Below are positions 9,285-16,381 of a stretch of 64,000 nucleotides of DNA, one piece after another. The DNA comes from an uncultured Rhodospirillales bacterium (GTDB taxonomy: Bacteria > Pseudomonadota > Alphaproteobacteria > ATCC43930 > CGMCC-115725). How positions within the stretch are numbered: position 1 is the stretch's first letter; each line of letters starts with the position of its first letter. The notes beneath the pieces are model-generated. The model made no database searches. It worked only from the letters and a program-made list of their open reading frames with translations, and was not told where the DNA came from. Made by a program: the position numbers and the translations under genes. The stretch lies in the NCBI GenBank assembly GCA_903828515.1, contig CAIKMD010000002.1, positions 186,001-250,000 on the forward strand, in the 5' to 3' direction.

Positions 9285-10276
9285 TGAAAAGCCTGCTGAT
9301 TGCGCTTGGTATCCTGCTCGCGGCCGTTCCGGCGCGTGCGGAAATGGAACACGCCACGCTGTCGCTGCCCGCCGACGGGATACATTTCCTCGCGCTCTAT
9401 GCCGCGGAGGATTTTCATTTCCTCGAACAGCAGGGGCTCGAGGTGAAGACCGTCTTCATCGCCGGCATCGGCTCGTTCAACGCGGTGGTGTCGGGCTCGG
9501 CCGAGTTCTCGGTCGGCTCGGGTGCCTCGCTGGCGCGGGCGGCCGCGCGCGGGCAGCGCATGTTGGCCATCGCCAATATGAGCAGCCGCCCGACCTGGAA
9601 CGTGGTCGTGCGGAAGGAGGTGGCCGAGGCGGCGCATTTCGACCGCAACGCGCCGCTGGCTGACCGTGCGAAGATCCTGAAAGGTCTGCGCATGGGCGTC
9701 GGCGGGATCAACACCGTCGCCCACGCCTATCTGAAGGTGATCGCCAAGACCGGCGGCATCGATCCCGACCAAGGCATGGTGGTAGCGGCCATGCAGCCGC
9801 CCGACATCATCGCCGCCATGACGCGTCAGGCGATCGACGGCTTCGTCGACGGGCCGCCGTGGCCGCAAAAGACCGACGATGACGGCATGACCGTGACGGT
9901 GGCCGAAGGCATCGCTGGCGATCCGTCCTGGCTCGCGCCGGTGGGCTCGGGCCTCATCATCACCCGGCCGCAGCTTTGCATCGACCATCGTTCGATGTGC
10001 ATGAAGATGGGGCAGGCGGTGGCGCAAGGCGCCAAGTTCATCCACGAACATTCCGACGAAGCATTAGCGAGCCTCAAGAAGCGCTTTCCGCAGTTCGACG
10101 AAAAGACGCTCGCTCGCTCGCTTGTCGTCGTGCAAAAGGCGACACCGAGCCCGCCGATCGTCGAGGAAGCTGCGATCGTCAATTCCGACAAGGTCAATGT
10201 CGAAGCCGGGCTGATGAAGCCGGACGAGATGCTCAAATCCTACGACGGGCTTTATACCGCCGAATTCGTGAAGTAA
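9281..10276 (+). CDS. ABC-type substrate-binding protein, array member 6
   Basis: 331 residues, short signal peptide of about 20 residues ending VPARA. The start ATGATG overlaps the previous stop. Cysteines 233 and 240, with Met in place of the Ile and Val around the second one (SMCMKMG). The loop is GDPSWLAPVGS and the PPW motif GPPWPQK. The cleft segment reads SVGSGASLARAA, where most members have Phe/Leu-Ser-Ser, again hinting at a different ligand. A 19-base gap with GGGGCAGGAGA follows, giving member 7 an independent ribosome-binding site. Confidence 0.9.
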   Translation: MMKSLLIALGILLAAVPARAEMEHATLSLPADGIHFLALYAAEDFHFLEQQGLEVKTVFIAGIGSFNAVVSGSAEFSVGSGASLARAAARGQRMLAIANMSSRPTWNVVVRKEVAEAAHFDRNAPLADRAKILKGLRMGVGGINTVAHAYLKVIAKTGGIDPDQGMVVAAMQPPDIIAAMTRQAIDGFVDGPPWPQKTDDDGMTVTVAEGIAGDPSWLAPVGSGLIITRPQLCIDHRSMCMKMGQAVAQGAKFIHEHSDEALASLKKRFPQFDEKTLARSLVVVQKATPSPPIVEEAAIVNSDKVNVEAGLMKPDEMLKSYDGLYTAEFVK

Positions 10277-10295
10277 CCGGGGCAGGAGACGCCAT

Positions 10296-11300
10296 ATGAA
10301 CCGCAGGATGCTCGGCGCCGTCGCGGCGCTCGCTCTTTCCGTCGCGCTCGCGCTGCCGGCGCGGGCCGAGGACGAGCACGCGCTGATGACGCTGCCGGCC
10401 GATGTGATGCAGTTCCTCGGCGTTTACGCGGCGCAGGAGCTGGGTTTCTGGAAAGCCGAAGGCCTCGACGTCAAAACCCAGATGATCGCCGGCGTTGGTG
10501 CGTTCAATGCGGTGGTGTCGGGCTCGGCTGACTTCTCGGTCTCTTCGGCGGTCTCGCTCACGCGGGCGGCGGCACACGGTCAACGCATGCTGGGTATCGC
10601 CAACATGGTCGACCGGCCGGTCTGGAGCATCGTGATCCAGAAGGATATCGCCGATGCCGCGCATTTCGACCCGAAGGCACCTCTGTCGGTCCGCGCCAAG
10701 ATCATGCAGGGCCGGACGATGGGCATCGACGCGGTCAATTCGATCGTCCACGCCTATCTGCGCGCGGTCGCCAAAGCCGGCGGGATCGATGTCGAGAGTA
10801 TCCAGGTCGCACCGTTGGCGCCGCCCGATACCATGGCAGCCTTCTCCCGTCACGCGCTCGACGGATTCGTCGCCGGCACGCCCTGGCCACAACAGGTGTT
10901 GCAGAACGGCACGGCGGTGGTCGTTGCCAGTCCGATGCTGGGCGATCCCGACTGGATCGCGCCCAACGGCTCGGGCGTGGTCATCACCCGGCCCCAGGTC
11001 TGCGCCGAGCACCGTTCGATCTGCGTCAAGATGGGGCGTGGCCTCGTGGCCGGCGCGAAATTCATCCACGAAAAGCCGGCCGAGGCGCTGGCGCTGATGC
11101 GCAAGCATTTCGACAAGATCGATCCGGCCGTCGTCGAACTCTCGTTCAAGGCGGTGTTCGCGGGAACACCGGTGCCGCCGATCCTCGTCGCGCAGGTTCT
11201 GGCGAATTCCGAACGGCTCAACGTCGAATCCGGGCTGATGGCGCCGGAGGACCAGCTCAAATCCTACGATGGGCTCTTTACCGACGAGTTCGTGAAATGA
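10296..11300 (+). CDS. ABC-type substrate-binding protein, array member 7
   Basis: 334 residues, signal peptide of about 24 residues ending LPARA. Preceded by GGCAGGAGA, a good ribosome-binding site. Cysteines 236 and 243. The loop is GDPDWIAPNGS and the PPW motif is TPW. The cleft segment reads SVSSAVSLTRAA. Over the first 130 residues it resembles member 6 most. Its stop overlaps the start of member 8 by ATGA. Confidence 0.9.
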   Translation: MNRRMLGAVAALALSVALALPARAEDEHALMTLPADVMQFLGVYAAQELGFWKAEGLDVKTQMIAGVGAFNAVVSGSADFSVSSAVSLTRAAAHGQRMLGIANMVDRPVWSIVIQKDIADAAHFDPKAPLSVRAKIMQGRTMGIDAVNSIVHAYLRAVAKAGGIDVESIQVAPLAPPDTMAAFSRHALDGFVAGTPWPQQVLQNGTAVVVASPMLGDPDWIAPNGSGVVITRPQVCAEHRSICVKMGRGLVAGAKFIHEKPAEALALMRKHFDKIDPAVVELSFKAVFAGTPVPPILVAQVLANSERLNVESGLMAPEDQLKSYDGLFTDEFVK

Positions 11301-12292
11301 AATTTCGGGCGATATTCGGCGCTGCGGCCTTGGTTCTCGGCGCATGGGCGGCGCGGGCGGAGGACATCGCGACCAGCGCGGCGCTGCCGGTCGATGGGCT
11401 TCAATTCGTCGGCTTCTACGTCGCTAATGACGCCCATCTGTTCGAGCAGCAGGGGCTTGCGGTCAAGCAGGTGGTAATCGCCGGGATCGGGTCATTCAAT
11501 GCGGTGGTCGCGGGCAGTATCGATTTCTCGTTCTCATCGGGCGCGTCATTGGCACGCGCGGCGTCGCACGGGCAACGCATGCTGGCGATCGCCAACATGA
11601 ACAACGAGCCGTCCTGGACAATCGAAGTTCGCGGCGACATCACCGAGGCCGCGCATTTCGATCCGAAGGCGCCGCTCGCGACGCGCGCGAAGATTCTCGC
11701 TGGTCACACGATCAGCGTCCAATCCTATAATTCGGTCGAGCATGCCTATCTGAAGATCATCGCCAAGGAAGGCGGAATCGATCCTGAGAGCATCACGGTT
11801 GCGCCCATGCAGCCGCAGGACGCGATGGCCGCGCTGTCGCGCAAGGCGATCGACGGACTGGTCTCGGCGCCGCCCTGGGCACAACAGGCCGAAGTCGATT
11901 TGAAGACCGTGCCGATCGCGAGCGGCTTCATGAGCGATCCGGCGTGGATGAAACCGATGAGCAACAGTATCGTGGTGACGCGGCCGCAGCTCTGCGCCGA
12001 GCACCGCGAGATCTGCGTCAAGATGGGTCACGCGATGGCGGCATCGGCGAAGCTCATTCACGACCAGCCCGAGGTGGCGCTGGGCATCCTCAAGAAACGT
12101 TTTGCCTCGATGAATCAAGCTGTCATCGATAGCTCGTTCGTGTTCCTGCGCCGGGCAACGCCCGAGGTGCCGAACGTCAGCGTCGAGGGACTCGAGAACG
12201 GTGACCGGATCAACATCGATGCCGGTTTCATGAAGCCCGAAGAAAAGCTCAAATCTTATGACGGGCTCTATTCCAACGAATTCCTGCGCTGA
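11297..12292 (+). CDS. ABC-type substrate-binding protein, array member 8
   Basis: 331 residues, signal peptide of about 21 residues ending AWAARA. Cysteines 233 and 240. The lobe-2 loop is SDPAWMKPMSN, the most divergent of the DPxW class, having lost the final Gly-Ser. The PPW motif is APPWAQQ. A VQSYNSVEHAYLK stretch replaces the GI(D/G)-type sequence of the other members at about residue 140. A 14-base gap containing GAGGGAGGAAA leads to member 9. Confidence 0.9.
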   Translation: MKFRAIFGAAALVLGAWAARAEDIATSAALPVDGLQFVGFYVANDAHLFEQQGLAVKQVVIAGIGSFNAVVAGSIDFSFSSGASLARAASHGQRMLAIANMNNEPSWTIEVRGDITEAAHFDPKAPLATRAKILAGHTISVQSYNSVEHAYLKIIAKEGGIDPESITVAPMQPQDAMAALSRKAIDGLVSAPPWAQQAEVDLKTVPIASGFMSDPAWMKPMSNSIVVTRPQLCAEHREICVKMGHAMAASAKLIHDQPEVALGILKKRFASMNQAVIDSSFVFLRRATPEVPNVSVEGLENGDRINIDAGFMKPEEKLKSYDGLYSNEFLR

Positions 12293-12306
12293 GGGAGGAA
12301 ATACGA

Positions 12307-13311
12307 ATGGTGATTTATCGGGTCGGTTTCTTGACCGCATTGGCGCTCGTCGCCGCGATGTCGGCGGCGCGGGCGCAGGCCGAACATACGATCGTCTCGC
12401 TGCCGGCCGAAAACCTCGGCTTCATACCCTTCTATGTGGCACAGGACACCCACATCTTCGAAAAGCAGGGCCTCGACGTCCAAAAGGTGGTGCTCGCCGG
12501 CGTGGGCACGACCAATGGCGTCATCTCGGGGTCGGTCGATTTCGGCTTTTCCAACGGCGCGTCGCTGACTCGCGCGGCGTCGAAGGGACAGAAGATGCTC
12601 GGTATCGCCTTGATGAGCGATAAGCCGGCATGGGCGCTTCTCGTCGACCGGAAGATCGCGGAGGACGCGCATTTCGACCCGAATGCGCCGCTGGCCGAGC
12701 GCGCGAAGGTGATGGGGAAAATCCATGCCTTCGGCATCGATACGGTGAATTCTGTCGGCCACGGGCTGACGCGCGTGGTCGAAATGGCCGGTGGGATCGA
12801 TCCCGAATCCATTCCGGTGTCGCCGGTATCGTCGGCCGATGCGGTTGCTGCGCTGTCACGCCATTCGCTCGATGGGTTCGTCGGCAGTCCGCCCTGGACC
12901 CAGCAAACCCTGGCCGGCGGCAATGCCGTCGTGATCGCCGATGCCTTGAAGGGTGACCCGTCCTGGCTCACGCCCTTCGGCTCGGGTCTGGTCATCACGC
13001 GGCCGCAATTCTGCGTCGATCATCATTCGATCTGCGTGAAGATGGGACATTCGTTGGTCGAGGCGGCCAAATTCGTTCACGAGCACAAACCGGAATCGCT
13101 GGCCATCATGAAGGCCCATTTCGACAAGCTGGCGCCCGCCGTGGTCGAGGATTCCTTTGCCGTAATCGAAAAGGCAATGCCGGCGACGCCCGTCATCGTC
13201 GAGGCCGCGGTGCGCAATTCCGATCGCCTCAATGTCGAGGCCGGGTTCATGAAGGCGTCCGAGCAATTGCCGGATTACAAGGAATTGTTCACCGACGAAT
13301 ACGTCCGTTGA
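12307..13311 (+). CDS. ABC-type substrate-binding protein, array member 9
   Basis: 334 residues, signal peptide of about 23 residues ending SAARA. Strong GGGAGGAAA ribosome-binding site. Cysteines 236 and 243 (QFCVDHHSICVKMG). The loop is GDPSWLTPFGS. The usual AVISGS core reads GVISGSVDFGFSNGASLTRAA, with Asn in place of Ser. The C-terminus (PDYKELFTDEYVR) departs from the KSYDGLYT pattern. Last gene of the array: the stop lies 9 bases from the stop of the convergent SDR gene, with no hairpin in the gap. Confidence 0.9.
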   Translation: MVIYRVGFLTALALVAAMSAARAQAEHTIVSLPAENLGFIPFYVAQDTHIFEKQGLDVQKVVLAGVGTTNGVISGSVDFGFSNGASLTRAASKGQKMLGIALMSDKPAWALLVDRKIAEDAHFDPNAPLAERAKVMGKIHAFGIDTVNSVGHGLTRVVEMAGGIDPESIPVSPVSSADAVAALSRHSLDGFVGSPPWTQQTLAGGNAVVIADALKGDPSWLTPFGSGLVITRPQFCVDHHSICVKMGHSLVEAAKFVHEHKPESLAIMKAHFDKLAPAVVEDSFAVIEKAMPATPVIVEAAVRNSDRLNVEAGFMKASEQLPDYKELFTDEYVR

Positions 13312-13320
13312 GAGCCGAGG

Positions 13321-14106
13321 TCAGCGCTGGCGGCGGTGGGTCATGCCGGCGTTGATGGTGAGGATCACGCCGGACGTATAGGACGAGAGGTCTGAGGCGA
13401 GGAACAGGACCGAGGGCGTGATCTCGTCGATTGTCGCCGGGCGTTGCATCGGATAATTCTTGAAGAACTCGCGATAGCGGTTCTCGTCGCCGAAGACTTC
13501 CTTGGCGCGCTTCTTCGACAGGAACGCGATGCGGTCGGTATCGACCGGTCCCGGATTGATGCCGACGACGCGGACGCCCCAATCGGCGCTGCGTGAGCCG
13601 ATCGACTGGGTGAACGCCATCAGCGACGCATTGCCGACGCCGCCGGCGACATAGTCGTAATCGAGGCTCTCGCCCGCGGCGCCGATCATGTTGATGATCA
13701 CGCCTTTGCTGCGCGCCCGCATGAGCTTCAGATAGGCGCGGGTGAAATTGATGTAGCCGAAGACCTTGAGCTCCCAGCCGGCGCGCCAGGCCGCGTCGTC
13801 GACGTCGTCGATCGAGCCGCCGGGGATCATGCCGGCGTTGTTGATGAGGATGTCGATATCGGGGCAGGCGGCGACCAGCTTGTCGCGTTCGGTCTGGATC
13901 GAAAGGTCGAGCGGGAAAATCTGTACCTCGACGCCGAATTCCTTGTGCAGCGCGGCGGCGTTTTCCTCGAGCTTGTCCTTGGATCGCGAGGAGAGCCGCA
14001 GATTGCAACCTTCCGACGCGAAGCCACGGGCAGCGGCAAGGCCGAGCCCTTTGGAGGCGCCGGTGATGAGAACGGTGCGGCCTTTGAGATTGAGTTCCAA
14101 TGCCAT
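13321..14106 (-). CDS. SDR-fold protein with altered catalytic residues
   Basis: A 261-residue short-chain dehydrogenase/reductase. The N-terminal NAD(P) motif is intact (TGASKGLG, about residues 15-22), as is NNAG near residue 88. The usual catalytic Ser-x(10)-Tyr-x3-Lys is not: aligning NASLMAFT with the common KAALxAFT puts Asn at the Lys position, Gly at the Tyr position and Gly at the Ser position. PGPVDTDRI follows as in normal members. It may belong to an SDR branch with another mechanism, or bind cofactor without classical reductase activity. Divergent from the acyl-CoA dehydrogenase pair across 75 bases, so probably part of the same pathway. Confidence 0.87.
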   Translation of the reverse strand: MALELNLKGRTVLITGASKGLGLAAARGFASEGCNLRLSSRSKDKLEENAAALHKEFGVEVQIFPLDLSIQTERDKLVAACPDIDILINNAGMIPGGSIDDVDDAAWRAGWELKVFGYINFTRAYLKLMRARSKGVIINMIGAAGESLDYDYVAGGVGNASLMAFTQSIGSRSADWGVRVVGINPGPVDTDRIAFLSKKRAKEVFGDENRYREFFKNYPMQRPATIDEITPSVLFLASDLSSYTSGVILTINAGMTHRRQR

Positions 14107-14181
14107 GGCAGCGAGGGGTAGCAGAGGGCCATACCGGCTTCAATGATGATTTCGCCCGTTCGTCATGGTAGTCTCCCGCGC

Positions 14182-15351
14182 ATGTTACGGGAGGAAACGA
14201 CGCAGGAACGGGCGTTTCGCGCGGAAGCGCGAAGCTGGCTCGAATCCCATCTGCCGCAGGATCTGCGGCACGCGAATAACCGCATGGCGCCGGCCGAACT
14301 CAAGGGCTGGTTCAAGACGATGGGCGAGCGGGGTTTTGCTGCACCGCACTGGCCGCGCGAGCATGGCGGCATCGATGCGACGCCGGTCGAGCAAGTTATT
14401 TTGATCGAGGAACTGGCCCGCATTGGCGCGCCCGAATTGCCGTCGCAGGGCCTCACCCATATCAGCCCAATCCTGATCAAATACGGCACCGACGAACAGA
14501 AACGCCAACACCTCCATAAGGCGCGCACCGGCGAAGCGATCTGGGCACAGGGTTATTCCGAACCCGGCTCGGGCTCCGACCTGCGCAGCTTGCGCACCAA
14601 GGGCATTGTCGATGGCGACAATCTTGTCATCAACGGCCACAAGATATGGACGACCGGCGCGCAATATTCCGATTGGCTTTATCTGCTGGTGCGAACGGGC
14701 GCCGATCCGAAGGCGCGGGATTCGATCACGTTGGTTCTGGTCGACGCCAAGACTCCTGGCGTCACGCCGCGCGGGATCGTGACGCTCGCCGGCGACGACG
14801 AACTGTGCGAGGTGTTTCTCGACAATGTCGTGGTGCCGCTGACCAACGTTCTCGGCAAGATCGGCGAGGGATGGAATGTCGGTACCGCGCTGCTCGCCGA
14901 GGAACGCATCCGGGCCGGCACGCCGATTCATGCCTTGAAGGCGTTGTTGCGGCTGAAAGCGGCGGCGCGCCATACCGGCGCCGATCGCGATCCCTGGGTT
15001 CTCGACAAGATGATGCGCGCCGAGATCGAAGTGATGGCGCTCGAATCCGCGTTCATCGAGGCGCTCGAAGCCCAAAAGGCGGGCACGGCGGAATTCGAAG
15101 ATAGCTCGCGCCTCAAGATATTCGGCTCCGAGGTCACGCAGTTCGTACTTGATGTGTTGCAAGAGGTCTCGGGCCCCGAGGCGGCGAAGCGCGGACCGCG
15201 CGTCAGCGACGATGCCAACCCGGATTTCTCGATCGCCTTCCTGCAATCGCGCCGTCTTTCGATCCGGGGCGGCACCAACGAGATTCAGCGCGGCATCATC
15301 GCCACGCGCGCCTTGGGCCTGACACGGCCCGGTGGAGGTGGCGGTGGCTGA
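14182..15351 (+). CDS. Acyl-CoA dehydrogenase (subunit 1 of a pair)
   Basis: 389 residues from the chosen ATG; an in-frame ATG at 14143 would add 13 residues, but family members begin at the E-T-T-Q-E-R-A-F-type helix that follows 14182. FAD and substrate motifs are present: GYSEPGSGSDL near residue 125 and, close to the C-terminus, RGGTNEIQRGIIA. The C-terminus ends in a glycine run that overlaps the next gene. Paired acyl-CoA dehydrogenase genes like this often encode heteromeric enzymes for cyclic or steroid-like CoA esters. That inference fits the ring-degrading neighbourhood. The electron acceptor would be ETF, not encoded here. Confidence 0.88.
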   Translation: MLREETTQERAFRAEARSWLESHLPQDLRHANNRMAPAELKGWFKTMGERGFAAPHWPREHGGIDATPVEQVILIEELARIGAPELPSQGLTHISPILIKYGTDEQKRQHLHKARTGEAIWAQGYSEPGSGSDLRSLRTKGIVDGDNLVINGHKIWTTGAQYSDWLYLLVRTGADPKARDSITLVLVDAKTPGVTPRGIVTLAGDDELCEVFLDNVVVPLTNVLGKIGEGWNVGTALLAEERIRAGTPIHALKALLRLKAAARHTGADRDPWVLDKMMRAEIEVMALESAFIEALEAQKAGTAEFEDSSRLKIFGSEVTQFVLDVLQEVSGPEAAKRGPRVSDDANPDFSIAFLQSRRLSIRGGTNEIQRGIIATRALGLTRPGGGGGG

Positions 15352-16381
15352 GATTTCGGATAACGACCGCCATATCGTCGACGGCATTTCCGATCTGCTC
15401 GACGGATCGGGTGGTCTCAAGCGCGTGCGCAAGCTGCAGGAGGGTAGCCTTAGCTTCGATCGTGAGGCCTGGGGCAAGCTCGCGTCATTGGGCTGGTTGG
15501 GTGCGGCCGTGCCCGAGGCGCAAGGCGGTACCGGTCTTGCCATGCGCGAGATCGCCCTGCTGCTGGAGCACGCCGGCAAGCGCTTGATGCCAGAGCCCTT
15601 GGTGCTGGCCCTGGCGGGATCGCGGATTCTGGCGGCCCTCGGCTCGCCGCTTCTGGCCGACGTGTTGGCAGGCAAGCTCATCGCTGTGCCGGTCGAGGCG
15701 GCGATCGATGGCGTCACCTCCTATGTTAGCGACGGCCATGTCGGCGACGTGTTTCTCGCCCTGATCGGCGATCAGGCTTACGCGATTGCGCGCAAGACGC
15801 CCGGCGTGACGGTCGAGAGCGAAGAGACCGTCGATGGTGGATCGATCACGCGGCTGCGTCTCGCCCAAGTGAAGCCGACCGATCTGACGCTGCTGGCGAA
15901 AGGCGAGGTGGCCATCGCGGCGTTTCGCGAGGCGCAGGATCTGGCCCGGCTCGGCTATGCCGCGCTGCTGACCGGTCTGATGGATCAGGCGTTGCAGATG
16001 ACGGTTCAGTACATGAAGGACCGCAAGCAATTCGGCGTGCCGATCGGCAGCTTCCAGGCGCTCCAGCATCGCGCCGCCTCGCTCTATGTCGTGATCAAGG
16101 CGTCGCGGGCTTTGTTATACGAGGCCTGCCGCGCCGTGCCACCGCGCCGCACGATCGCCGCGCTGGCGGCGAAATCCTATGCGAGCGAAACCGCGATGCA
16201 GACCGTCAAGGAATGCGTCGCGCTTCACGGCGCGATGGGATACACGGCGGAACACGACATGAGCCTGTTCTTCCGCCGCGCCATGGCGTTGTCGGTGGCC
16301 GGCGGCGACGCCGTGTCGTGCCGCAAGCTGCTACACGCCGAAAGCGCGCAGCTTCAGGAAATGACCGGCAGCAGCAGGTAG
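15344..16381 (+). CDS. Acyl-CoA dehydrogenase (subunit 2 of a pair)
   Basis: 345 residues from the GTG at 15344, chosen because GGAGG sits five bases before it; GTG codons at 15332 and 15338 are also in frame. It overlaps the first dehydrogenase by 8 bases, so the two are translationally coupled. The sequence is shorter and more diverged than subunit 1 but keeps the C-terminal helical domain (RKQFGVPIGSFQALQHR near residue 227, then HGAMGYTAEHDMSLFFRR). Its first domain is weakly conserved, as in the second subunit of heteromeric dehydrogenases, and FAD contacts may be supplied by the partner. Its last 28 bases overlap the convergent hydrolase gene. Confidence 0.86.
   Translation: MAEISDNDRHIVDGISDLLDGSGGLKRVRKLQEGSLSFDREAWGKLASLGWLGAAVPEAQGGTGLAMREIALLLEHAGKRLMPEPLVLALAGSRILAALGSPLLADVLAGKLIAVPVEAAIDGVTSYVSDGHVGDVFLALIGDQAYAIARKTPGVTVESEETVDGGSITRLRLAQVKPTDLTLLAKGEVAIAAFREAQDLARLGYAALLTGLMDQALQMTVQYMKDRKQFGVPIGSFQALQHRAASLYVVIKASRALLYEACRAVPPRRTIAALAAKSYASETAMQTVKECVALHGAMGYTAEHDMSLFFRRAMALSVAGGDAVSCRKLLHAESAQLQEMTGSSR

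Larger units (their letters stand above)
4261..13311 (+). repeat. Array of nine tandem paralogous substrate-binding protein genes
   Basis: Nine complete genes of 331-341 codons follow each other head to tail on one strand. Five of the eight junctions are 4-base ATGA overlaps; the other three gaps are 8, 19 and 14 bases. All nine share a secretion signal, an SGSxDF-type segment near residue 75, an AHF segment near residue 120, an IDGF-PPW-type segment near residue 195, a C-x6-C pair near residues 233-250, and a YDGLYT-like C-terminus. Nothing else is encoded between them. The copies are diverged, so this is an old gene amplification and not an assembly artefact of identical units. Confidence 0.93.

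Noticed and set aside
4261-13311. Considered as a CRISPR-like or phage-type repeat because of nine similar units
   Set aside because: Units are about 1 kb coding sequences with start and stop codons and conserved protein motifs, not short repeats with spacers.
4261-13311. Possible assembly duplication of one gene
   Set aside because: The copies differ throughout in sequence, signal peptides and spacing, so they cannot be a repeated read artefact.
14185-15717. Minus-strand frame of 510 codons over the acyl-CoA dehydrogenase pair
   Set aside because: Covers two motif-bearing genes on the opposite strand and has a random-looking composition.
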